From an uncultured Lachnospiraceae bacterium (GTDB lineage: Bacteria > Bacillota_A > Clostridia > Lachnospirales > Lachnospiraceae), in contig CADBNG010000095.1 of the NCBI GenBank assembly GCA_902795985.1, forward strand, positions 1 to 8,635: DNA of 8,635 bases. The letters run 5' to 3'. This document shows positions 1-6,497 of this stretch, piece after piece; positions within the stretch are counted from its first letter, which is position 1, and each line of letters opens with the position of its first letter. The position numbers and the translations under genes were made by a program. The notes below the pieces were generated by a model. That model made no database searches, was not told the DNA's origin, and worked only from the letters and a program-made list of their open reading frames with translations.

Positions 1-1
1 C

Positions 2-937
2 GGAGACCGCTGGAAAATGACGACGCCCATGCCGGAAGGCGTGAAAAAACTGATCATTGACGACGTAAGCGACGTGGAGAACGTGGCGAACGGCGTGGAT
101 TTTGTCTTTTCCGCCGTGGACATGAGCAAGGAAGAGATCCGCGCGATCGAAGACCGCTATGCCCAGACAGAGACACCGGTGGTTTCCAACAACAGCGCCC
201 ACCGCTGGACGCCGGACGTGCCGATGGTCGTTCCGGAGATCAACCCGCAGCATTTTGACGTGATCGAATTCCAGAAAAAACGGCTGGGAACCCAGAGAGG
301 TTTCGTGGCGGTAAAGCCGAACTGCTCCATCCAGAGTTATGCCCCCGCCCTTTTTGCCTGGCGCGAATTTGAGCCTTATGAAGTGATCGTTTCCACGTAT
401 CAGGCGATTTCCGGCGCCGGCAAAACCTTTAAGGACTGGCCGGAAATGGTCGAGAACGTGATCCCCTATATTTCCGGAGAAGAGGAAAAGTCCGAACAGG
501 AGCCCCTGCGGATCTTCGGCCGCATCGAAGACGGTGTGATTGTCAAGGCGGAAGAGCCCGTCATTTCCTGCCAGTGCATCCGTGTCCCGGTCCTGAACGG
601 ACACACCGCGACCGTTTTCGTGAAATTCCGCAAGAATCCCACCAAGGATCAGCTGATCGAGTGCCTGATCAACTTTAAGGGCCTTCCCCAGGAAAAGCAG
701 CTTCCTTCGGCGCCGAAACAGTTCATCCAGTATCTGGAAGAGGACAACCGTCCCCAGGTCAAGCTGGACGTGGACTATGAAAACGGCATGGGCGTTTCGG
801 TCGGACGTCTCCGTGAGGATACGGTTTATGACTGGAAGTTCGTCGCGTTGAGCCATAATACGATCCGCGGCGCCGCCGGCGGAGCGATCCTCTGCGCGGA
901 AACACTGGTTTCGCTGGGATATATCGCAAAGAAATAA
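2..937 (+). CDS. asd: Aspartate-semialdehyde dehydrogenase, archaeal/fungal type (5' end missing)
   Basis: Catalyses NADPH-dependent reduction of aspartyl-4-phosphate to aspartate-4-semialdehyde, the branch point to lysine/diaminopimelate, threonine and methionine; cytosolic. The frame is open from base 2 to the TAA at 935-937 (311 residues visible). Family members are about 360 residues, so roughly 50 N-terminal residues, including the GxxGxxG nucleotide-binding start, lie outside the window. The ATG at 17 is internal (it follows GDRWK) and should not be taken as the start. Numbering from that Met, the catalytic cysteine is Cys103 in VKPNCSIQ, the substrate-binding and general-base region is RVPVLNGH with Arg189 and His196, and SNNSAHRW and the C-terminal LSHNTIRGAAGGA are further family blocks. 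PNCSIQ marks the USG-1/archaeal-like branch rather than the E. coli-type enzyme. No frameshift or missing catalytic residue was seen. topB follows after 6 nt, so the two are probably co-transcribed. Confidence 0.96.
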   Translation, partial: GDRWKMTTPMPEGVKKLIIDDVSDVENVANGVDFVFSAVDMSKEEIRAIEDRYAQTETPVVSNNSAHRWTPDVPMVVPEINPQHFDVIEFQKKRLGTQRGFVAVKPNCSIQSYAPALFAWREFEPYEVIVSTYQAISGAGKTFKDWPEMVENVIPYISGEEEKSEQEPLRIFGRIEDGVIVKAEEPVISCQCIRVPVLNGHTATVFVKFRKNPTKDQLIECLINFKGLPQEKQLPSAPKQFIQYLEEDNRPQVKLDVDYENGMGVSVGRLREDTVYDWKFVALSHNTIRGAAGGAILCAETLVSLGYIAKK

Positions 938-943
938 TTCTGC

Positions 944-2953
944 ATGAAATCACTTTTTATTGCGGAAAAACCGAGTGTTGCCCGGGAATTCGCCTCGGCT
1001 CTGCATGAGCGAATGACCGGGCAGAACGGTTATATGGAATCCGAGAATTACATCGTGACCTGGTGCGTCGGGCACCTCATCACGATGAGTTATCCGGACC
1101 GCTATGATGAAGCACTGAAAAAATGGTCGCTGGACACGCTGCCGTTTCTTCCGGAGACCTTTCTTTATGAGGTTATTCCCGCGTCCGCGAAGCAGTACGA
1201 GACGGTCTCGGGTCTCCTGAACCGGGAAGATGTGGGAACGATCTTTGTCTGTACCGATGCCGGGCGGGAAGGAGAGTACATCTACCGTCTTGTAGCCCAG
1301 GAGGCAAAGGTGGAAGGAAAGGTCCAGAAGCGTGTCTGGATCGATTCCCAGACAGAGGAGGAAATCCGCCGCGGCATCCGCGAGGCGAAGCTTCTGTCGG
1401 AATATGACCATCTTGCCGAGTCCGCCTATCTCCGGGCGAAAGAGGACTATCTCATGGGAATCAATTTTTCCCGTGTGCTGTCCCTGAAATATGCCGGCCG
1501 GCTGCAGCAGTTTCTCGGAACAAAGAAATACCGGGCGATTTCCGTCGGCCGGGTGATGACCTGCGTTCTCGGAATGGTGGTTCGCAGGGAACGGGAAATC
1601 CGGGACTTTGTGAAACAGCCCTTTTTCCGGATCCTTGCCACGTTTTCCTTTGACGGAGGGCAGTACGAGGGCGAGTGGCGCGCGGCTCCGGGCAGCCGCT
1701 ACGAGAATTCCCCCTTCCTGTACCGGGAAAACGGGTTTAAAACGAGAGAAAAAGCGCAGGAGCTGATCGATTCCCTTTTGTCCGCCGGAAGAGAAGGAAA
1801 AGTGATCCGGCAGGAGAAAAAGAAGGAAACGAAGAATCCCCCGCTTCTGTACAATCTGGCCGAGCTGCAGAACGACTGCTCCAGATTATTCCGGATCAGT
1901 CCGGACCAGACGCTGAATGTGGTGCAGAGCCTGTATGAGAAAAAGCTGGTGACCTATCCGAGGACTGATGCCCGGGTCCTTTCGAGTGCCGTCGCCAAAG
2001 AAATTGAGAAGAATATAAAAGGGCTGACCGCCTACGGGCCCGCGTCGGCGTTTGCCGGTGAGGTGCTGGAGGGAAGCGCTTATAAAAATATTGGAAAAAC
2101 CCGGTATACGAATGATAAAATGATCACGGATCACTACGCGATCATTCCCACCGGGGCGGCGGTTTCGTCCGTGGGACGGCTGAACAGCCTGGAGTCCGAG
2201 GTTTTCCGGCTGATCACGCTGCGGTTCCTGGCGATTTTTTATCCGCCGGCGGTTTATGAAAAAATCACGGTCCATACCGACGTGCATTCCGAACTGTTTG
2301 TAACGAACGGGAAAACGCTGCTGGAAGAAGGCTATCTGAAGCTTCGTTTTATACCGGAGAACAAAAAGGAAGCCTCAAAGGACGGACCGGAAGGCGACGA
2401 AGCTTCGGAACTTAAGGTTACCGCATGGCCGAAAAAAGGAACGCAGGTTGCGGTGGACCGGATGGAGATCAAAGAAGGAGAAACCAAACCGCCGAAACGG
2501 TATACTTCCGGTTCCATGATCCTGGCGATGGAGAATGCCGGTTCTTTGATCGAGGACGAAGAGCTGCGGGCCCAGATCCGGGGCAGCGGAATCGGCACGT
2601 CGGCCACCCGCGCCGAAATCCTGAAAAAACTGTTCCATATCGAATACCTGAAGCTGTCCGACAAAACCCAGATCATTACCCCGACCCAGTTCGGGGAAAT
2701 GGTTTACGATGTTGTGGATTCCTCCATACGGCCTCTGCTGAACGCGGAGCTGACCGCAAGCTGGGAGAAGGGCCTTTCCTATGTGGCGGAAGGGACGGTC
2801 AGCACCGGGGAATATATGGAAAAACTGGAGGAATTTGTCCGCCGGCACACCCGGCGGGTCAAGGAGCAGAATGCCGCGGCGGACCTTCGCCGGAAATTCG
2901 AACAGACCTCTTCCCATTACGGAAAAAAGAAAAAGGCTGCAGCATCCGTATGA
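944..2953 (+). CDS. topB: DNA topoisomerase III (type IA)
   Basis: 669-residue type IA topoisomerase that cuts one DNA strand through a 5'-phosphotyrosine and passes another through; topoisomerase III enzymes decatenate DNA and resolve recombination intermediates. The TOPRIM domain is at about 1-135: Glu8 in FIAEKPSVA, then CTDAGREGE with Asp105, Glu109 and Glu111. The second Asp of the usual DxD is Gly107, as I recall for the TDAGREGE subgroup. Central blocks are SVGRV (201-204 region) and LYEKKLVTYPRTDA with catalytic Tyr338, followed by RYTNDKMITDHYAIIPT and, near 590, GSGIGTSATRAEIL. The C-terminus ends in a lysine-rich tail (GKKKKAAASV) with no Cys4 zinc fingers, which separates it from TopA. 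Length is normal. The ATG at 944 is chosen because MKSLFIAEKPSVA is the family N-terminus; no clear Shine-Dalgarno precedes it, so coupling to asd is likely. Its TGA overlaps the next gene's ATG by 4 nt. Confidence 0.95.
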   Translation: MKSLFIAEKPSVAREFASALHERMTGQNGYMESENYIVTWCVGHLITMSYPDRYDEALKKWSLDTLPFLPETFLYEVIPASAKQYETVSGLLNREDVGTIFVCTDAGREGEYIYRLVAQEAKVEGKVQKRVWIDSQTEEEIRRGIREAKLLSEYDHLAESAYLRAKEDYLMGINFSRVLSLKYAGRLQQFLGTKKYRAISVGRVMTCVLGMVVRREREIRDFVKQPFFRILATFSFDGGQYEGEWRAAPGSRYENSPFLYRENGFKTREKAQELIDSLLSAGREGKVIRQEKKKETKNPPLLYNLAELQNDCSRLFRISPDQTLNVVQSLYEKKLVTYPRTDARVLSSAVAKEIEKNIKGLTAYGPASAFAGEVLEGSAYKNIGKTRYTNDKMITDHYAIIPTGAAVSSVGRLNSLESEVFRLITLRFLAIFYPPAVYEKITVHTDVHSELFVTNGKTLLEEGYLKLRFIPENKKEASKDGPEGDEASELKVTAWPKKGTQVAVDRMEIKEGETKPPKRYTSGSMILAMENAGSLIEDEELRAQIRGSGIGTSATRAEILKKLFHIEYLKLSDKTQIITPTQFGEMVYDVVDSSIRPLLNAELTASWEKGLSYVAEGTVSTGEYMEKLEEFVRRHTRRVKEQNAAADLRRKFEQTSSHYGKKKKAAASV

Positions 2954-4245
2954 GTCGTCAGATGCACAGGAAAACAAAGAAAACGAATCCGGGCCGCCCC
3001 TTATCGCGGATGGTCTGGTTTGTTCTGCTGTTTTCCCTTCTCCTGCCGTTCCCGTACACCGCGAAGGCGGAAGAAGGGGTTCTGCAGGATTCGGTCTGGG
3101 AATATATGTTCGAATCCGAGGCCGTGACGGACGGAATCGTCCAGTCCATCTGCATTACGGATCAGTATATCATTACCATTGAAAATGCCGGGGACAATCC
3201 GGAACTGGCGGACGTTGTCACAGCCTATTACAAGAACGACTACGACCGGGACGGCAATCCGGTGGAGCGTTTTTCCATCGCGAACCGGGTGCAGCTCGAA
3301 GAGTGGGAGCACGGCAACGGGATGTGCTGGAATCCGGTGGTGAACGAGATTTACGTGACCCTTTATACGAACACGATCGAAGACAACCGCGGGTGTCTGT
3401 ATGTGATGGATCCGGATACGCTGACACGCAAGGGCCGGATTAAGGTTACGGATGATTTCAACCTGCTGGCCATCACCTACGACAACGCCAACGACCGGTA
3501 TTTTATCCAGACCAATGAGGACGCGGATTACCGGATCCTGATCCTGAATTCGGAGTTCCAGATTGTGGAGGATTACGGGCCGGAATCAGCGGATCCGGGA
3601 TATAATTTCCAGGACTTCACACTGGTGAAGGATTACCTGCTTCAGTTTCCGCTGACCTGGAACATGGGAATCGGCGAATATATGATCGCCTATTCCGTCC
3701 CGGAACGGCAGGTGGTGGATACGATCCAGCTGTTCTTCGACGAGCTGCCGGATGAGAAATACATCGAACCGGAATCCATTGCCTGGCTGGACGAGGAAAG
3801 CTTCCTCGTCCCGGTGAATGCCACCGCTTACGACAACAGCCGGCGCTGTCTTTTTTACCGGGTCCGGTTCCCCCGTCTGATTCCGCCGCCTGCCGCGCCG
3901 GAAACCGAGGAGCAGAGTTCGCAGGTCGTTTCGGCCGTCAGCAGCACTGCCGTGGAATCCATCGAGACGTCGGTGAGCGTGAAGAAGGGGAATCAGCAGC
4001 TGACCCATGAAGAAGCTCCTCCGGAGCAGAAGAAGATCCCCGTCGGACTGATTATCGGAATCGTTCTGGCCGCAGCCTTCGTCATTGCCGCGGTACTGTA
4101 CCTTCAGTACGTCCGAAGGGAACGGGCCAAGCGGGAAGCCCGGATGCGCAAAGCCCGGCGCAGGCTCATGGCCCGGGCGGAACAGGAAAGGGAGGGAATC
4201 GATCCGGATATCGATTATCTGGAAGAATTCCTGAAGGACCTTTAA
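2950..4245 (+). CDS. Unrecognised surface protein: signal peptide, propeller-like ectodomain, one C-terminal TM helix
   Basis: I do not recognise a named gene. The 431-residue product has a Lys/Arg-rich N-region (1-20), a hydrophobic core (21-33) and a likely signal peptidase site after TAKA (40/41). There is no lipobox cysteine. Residues 45-308 alternate short beta-strand-like segments with Asp/Asn/Gly turns; HGNGMCWNPVVNEIYV (121-136), GCLYVMDPDTLTRKGRI (148-164) and NLLAITYDNANDRYFI (171-186) look like successive blades of a YncE/SMP-30-like beta-propeller. Residues 310-361 form a Pro/Glu/Ser/Thr-rich stalk. Residues 364-388 are one strongly hydrophobic helix followed by RRERAKREARMRKARRR, a stop-transfer signal, so the last ~44 residues should be cytoplasmic, ending in an acidic segment. 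Type I membrane topology is inferred. The ATG at 2950 is preferred because it overlaps the topB stop (ATGA) and opens the signal peptide; the same frame is open upstream inside topB, but that part is non-coding. A sensor, scaffold or ligand-binding role is possible but unproven. Confidence 0.85.
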   Translation: MSRQMHRKTKKTNPGRPLSRMVWFVLLFSLLLPFPYTAKAEEGVLQDSVWEYMFESEAVTDGIVQSICITDQYIITIENAGDNPELADVVTAYYKNDYDRDGNPVERFSIANRVQLEEWEHGNGMCWNPVVNEIYVTLYTNTIEDNRGCLYVMDPDTLTRKGRIKVTDDFNLLAITYDNANDRYFIQTNEDADYRILILNSEFQIVEDYGPESADPGYNFQDFTLVKDYLLQFPLTWNMGIGEYMIAYSVPERQVVDTIQLFFDELPDEKYIEPESIAWLDEESFLVPVNATAYDNSRRCLFYRVRFPRLIPPPAAPETEEQSSQVVSAVSSTAVESIETSVSVKKGNQQLTHEEAPPEQKKIPVGLIIGIVLAAAFVIAAVLYLQYVRRERAKREARMRKARRRLMARAEQEREGIDPDIDYLEEFLKDL

Positions 4246-4246
4246 A

Positions 4247-5728
4247 ATGGACCAGAACAGGGCGCCCCTTCTGCGGGCGCTGGATGAATTTACCGAAAAA
4301 GAATACGCCTATTTTGCCATTCCCGGCCATCGGTATGACCGGGGCATGCCGGGGGAGATGGCCGGCCGTTTCGGACCGGAGCTGTACCGCTTCGATCTGA
4401 CCGAAGCGCCGGGTCTGGACGATCTGCACCATGCTTCCGGTGTTTTAAAAGAAGCGCAGGAGCTGGCCGCGGAACTGTTCGGAGCGGATGAATGCCGTTT
4501 CTCCGTGGGCGGGACGACAGCGCTGAACGAGGCCATGATCCTTGCGGCGGCCGGACCGGGGGAGGAAATCCTGCTTTCCCGGGACGCGCACCGGAGCGCG
4601 GCCGCCGGCCTGATCCTTTCCGGAGCGCGGCCGGTGTGGCTGGAGCCGGAAAAAGACCGGGAATGGGGAATCAGTTCCGGACTGAGCCCGGAAACGGTGG
4701 AACAGGCGCTGCTCGCCCATCCGAAGGCAAAAGCCGTCTTTCTGACCAGCCCCACCTATTACGGACAGTGCTCGGATCTGGAGGCCATCGCAGGAATCTG
4801 CCATGAACGGAACGTTCCGCTGCTGGTGGATGCCGCCCATGGGGCCCATCTTCCGTTCAGCGAAAGCCTGCCTGTCGATGCCGTATCCGCGGGGGCGGAT
4901 CTGACGGCGGTCAGCCTGCACAAGACCGGCGGCAGTATGACCCAGAGTTCCCTGCTTCTTTACCGGGCTCCCCGTGTGCGGACAGCCGATGCGGAAGGAA
5001 CGGAGCTGGAAGAAGTCCGTCCGCTGCTGGACTTTTCCGCCGTGGAGGACGCCCTGAAAATGACGATGAGTTCCAGCCCTTCCTATATCCTGATGGCTTC
5101 GCTGGACGCGGCAAGGCACCAGTGGGCGATGGCGGGAAAGGAAATGGCGGAAGAGGCTGTGCAAAAAGCCATGGACCTGCGCCGGGCCCTGTCGGAGATT
5201 CCGGGAATCCGGGTCCGGGGCGGCTTTGATCTGCCGGGCCTTCTGGAAAGACGGATGGACGCGACGAGGGTTGTTTTCTCGGCCGATTCCCTTTCCGGAA
5301 CGAGCCTGCAGGAGAAAATCTTCTCCGAAAACGGGATTGTCACCGAAATGGCGGACGCCTGCAGCGTTACGGCCGTTGTGACCTCCGCGAATACGGACGG
5401 AGAGATCCTGCAGCTGGAGCTGGCGGCGATGCAGGCGGTGAAAAGCGCGGACGGCAGCAGCAGACCGGAGCATTTCCCCTTTCCGCCGGTACCGGAAACA
5501 GTCCTGCTGCCAAGAGAGGCGGCATTTGCGGAAAAAGAAGCGGTTCCGGTGGAAAAGGCAGCGGGAAGGATCTGCGCCGATACCGTCGGGGCCTATCCTC
5601 CGGGAACGGCAGTTCTGGTCCCCGGAGAAATGATTACGGAAGAAATGACCGGGTACCTGACGGACCTCCGAAAAACCGGGGGAACGATCCAGGGCCTGAC
5701 ACAGGATGGAAGGATTAAAGTGCTATGA
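4247..5728 (+). CDS. Orn/Lys/Arg decarboxylase family protein, short form (PLP-dependent)
   Basis: A 493-residue fold-type I PLP enzyme of the family containing B. subtilis YaaO/SpeA arginine decarboxylase; members convert arginine, lysine or ornithine to agmatine, cadaverine or putrescine in the cytosol. Visible blocks: PGHRYDRG (26-33), DLTEAPGLDDLHHASG (50-65), VGGTTALNEAMIL (87-99), DAAHGAHLPF (195-204) with Asp195 expected to contact the PLP ring nitrogen, SLHKTGGSMTQSS (223-235) with Lys226 as the Schiff-base lysine, SSPSYILMASLDAAR, and the C-terminal domain signature AGRICADTVGAYPPG plus VPGE. It lacks the N-terminal wing domain of the ~700-residue inducible enzymes, as is normal for this short form. 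The substrate cannot be told from sequence. It starts 1 nt after the preceding stop, with GAAGGA at 4233-4238 as ribosome binding site, and overlaps xth by 4 nt. The usual PGHK lysine is Arg28 here. Confidence 0.9.
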   Translation: MDQNRAPLLRALDEFTEKEYAYFAIPGHRYDRGMPGEMAGRFGPELYRFDLTEAPGLDDLHHASGVLKEAQELAAELFGADECRFSVGGTTALNEAMILAAAGPGEEILLSRDAHRSAAAGLILSGARPVWLEPEKDREWGISSGLSPETVEQALLAHPKAKAVFLTSPTYYGQCSDLEAIAGICHERNVPLLVDAAHGAHLPFSESLPVDAVSAGADLTAVSLHKTGGSMTQSSLLLYRAPRVRTADAEGTELEEVRPLLDFSAVEDALKMTMSSSPSYILMASLDAARHQWAMAGKEMAEEAVQKAMDLRRALSEIPGIRVRGGFDLPGLLERRMDATRVVFSADSLSGTSLQEKIFSENGIVTEMADACSVTAVVTSANTDGEILQLELAAMQAVKSADGSSRPEHFPFPPVPETVLLPREAAFAEKEAVPVEKAAGRICADTVGAYPPGTAVLVPGEMITEEMTGYLTDLRKTGGTIQGLTQDGRIKVL

Positions 5729-6477
5729 AACTGATCTCATGGAACGTCAACGGTCTGCGGGCCTGTACCGGAAAGGGTTTTCTGGAATCGTTTGACGGGC
5801 TGGACGCGGATTTCTTCTGCATTCAGGAGAGCAAGCTGCAGGCCGGACAGATCGATCTGGAGCTGCCGGGTTATCACCAGTACTGGAATTATGCCGAAAA
5901 GAAGGGCTATTCCGGAACGGCGGTTTTCGCGAAGAAAGAAGCCCTTTCCTGCGCTTTGGGCATGGGCATCGAAGAGCACGATCACGAAGGCCGGGTCATT
6001 ACGCTGGAGTATGACGGCTTTTACCTGGTGACGGTCTATACCCCGAATTCCCAGGACGGCCTGGCCCGGCTGGATTACCGTCAGAAATGGGAGGATGATT
6101 TCCGGGAATACCTTTGCGGGCTGTCAAGGAAAAAGCCGGTGATTGTCTGCGGGGACATGAACGTGGCCCACGAGGAAATCGACCTGAAGAACCCGAAGAC
6201 CAACCGGAGAAACGCGGGCTTTACCGATGAGGAACGGCAGAAGTTTTCCGATCTTCTGGCGGCCGGTTTTGTGGATACATTCCGGTATCTGCATCCGGAG
6301 GCTGTAGAGTATTCCTGGTGGTCCTACCGGTTCCATGCCAGGGAAAAGAATGCCGGATGGCGGATTGACTACTTCCTGGTTTCCGAAAATATTAAAGAGA
6401 AAATCCTGCAGGCATCGATTCATCAGGAAATCTTCGGCTCGGACCATTGTCCGGTCGAACTGGTGGTCGGACTGTAA
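5725..6477 (+). CDS. xth: Exodeoxyribonuclease III / AP endonuclease
   Basis: A 250-residue member of the exonuclease-endonuclease-phosphatase superfamily, ExoIII/ExoA/APE1 branch. It incises DNA 5' of abasic sites in base excision repair and can degrade a strand 3' to 5'; Mg2+-dependent. All active-site blocks are present: Asn7 in SWNVNGLRA, Glu35 in CIQESKLQ (metal), Tyr105 in VTVYTPNSQ, Asp144 and Asn146 in CGDMNVAHEEIDL, Asp215 in GWRIDYFLVS, and Asp240-His241 in the terminal GSDHCPVEL. Length is normal (about 250) and the reading frame is intact. The ATG at 5725 overlaps the decarboxylase stop as ATGA, and GGAAGGA at 5708-5714 is a good ribosome binding site 10 nt upstream, so translation is probably coupled. 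The name exoA is used in Bacillus; xth is the E. coli-style symbol. argS follows after 20 nt. Confidence 0.96.
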   Translation: MKLISWNVNGLRACTGKGFLESFDGLDADFFCIQESKLQAGQIDLELPGYHQYWNYAEKKGYSGTAVFAKKEALSCALGMGIEEHDHEGRVITLEYDGFYLVTVYTPNSQDGLARLDYRQKWEDDFREYLCGLSRKKPVIVCGDMNVAHEEIDLKNPKTNRRNAGFTDEERQKFSDLLAAGFVDTFRYLHPEAVEYSWWSYRFHAREKNAGWRIDYFLVSENIKEKILQASIHQEIFGSDHCPVELVVGL

Positions 6478-6487
6478 GAACAGAAAA

Positions 6488-6492
6488 GAGGG
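6488..6492 (+). promoter_or_regulatory. Ribosome binding site of argS
   Basis: GAGGG lies 5 nt before the ATG at 6498. It decides the start: the argS frame is also open upstream to an ATG at 6447 inside xth, but that ATG would add 17 residues that do not belong to the ArgRS family N-terminus. Confidence 0.7.
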
Positions 6493-6497
6493 TAAAA

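Noticed and set aside
938..943. Possible promoter in the AT-rich asd/topB junction (TATATC, AATAAT).
   Set aside because: No -35 element at a proper distance; the gap is only 6 nt and the AT-rich words include the asd stop region.
2837..2859. GC-rich hairpin near the end of topB (CCGCCGG, loop CACAC, CCGGCGG).
   Set aside because: The 7-bp stem comes from the Arg-Arg-His-Thr-Arg-Arg codons in the coding sequence; no T-run follows, and such stems are common in GC-rich genes.
2425..2949. In-frame upstream extension of the surface-protein gene overlapping the end of topB.
   Set aside because: The stretch lies out of frame over conserved topB codons, its translation is low-complexity, and a proper signal peptide begins at 2950 with an ATGA junction.
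4445..5473. Long open frame on the minus strand (342 codons) antisense to the decarboxylase.
   Set aside because: Low-information Arg/Gln/His-rich translation, no family motif, and the plus strand encodes an intact decarboxylase.
6447..6497. Earlier ATG for argS inside the 3' end of xth.
   Set aside because: The extra 17 residues match no ArgRS N-terminus, while the ATG at 6498 has GAGGG at the right distance and gives a typical start.
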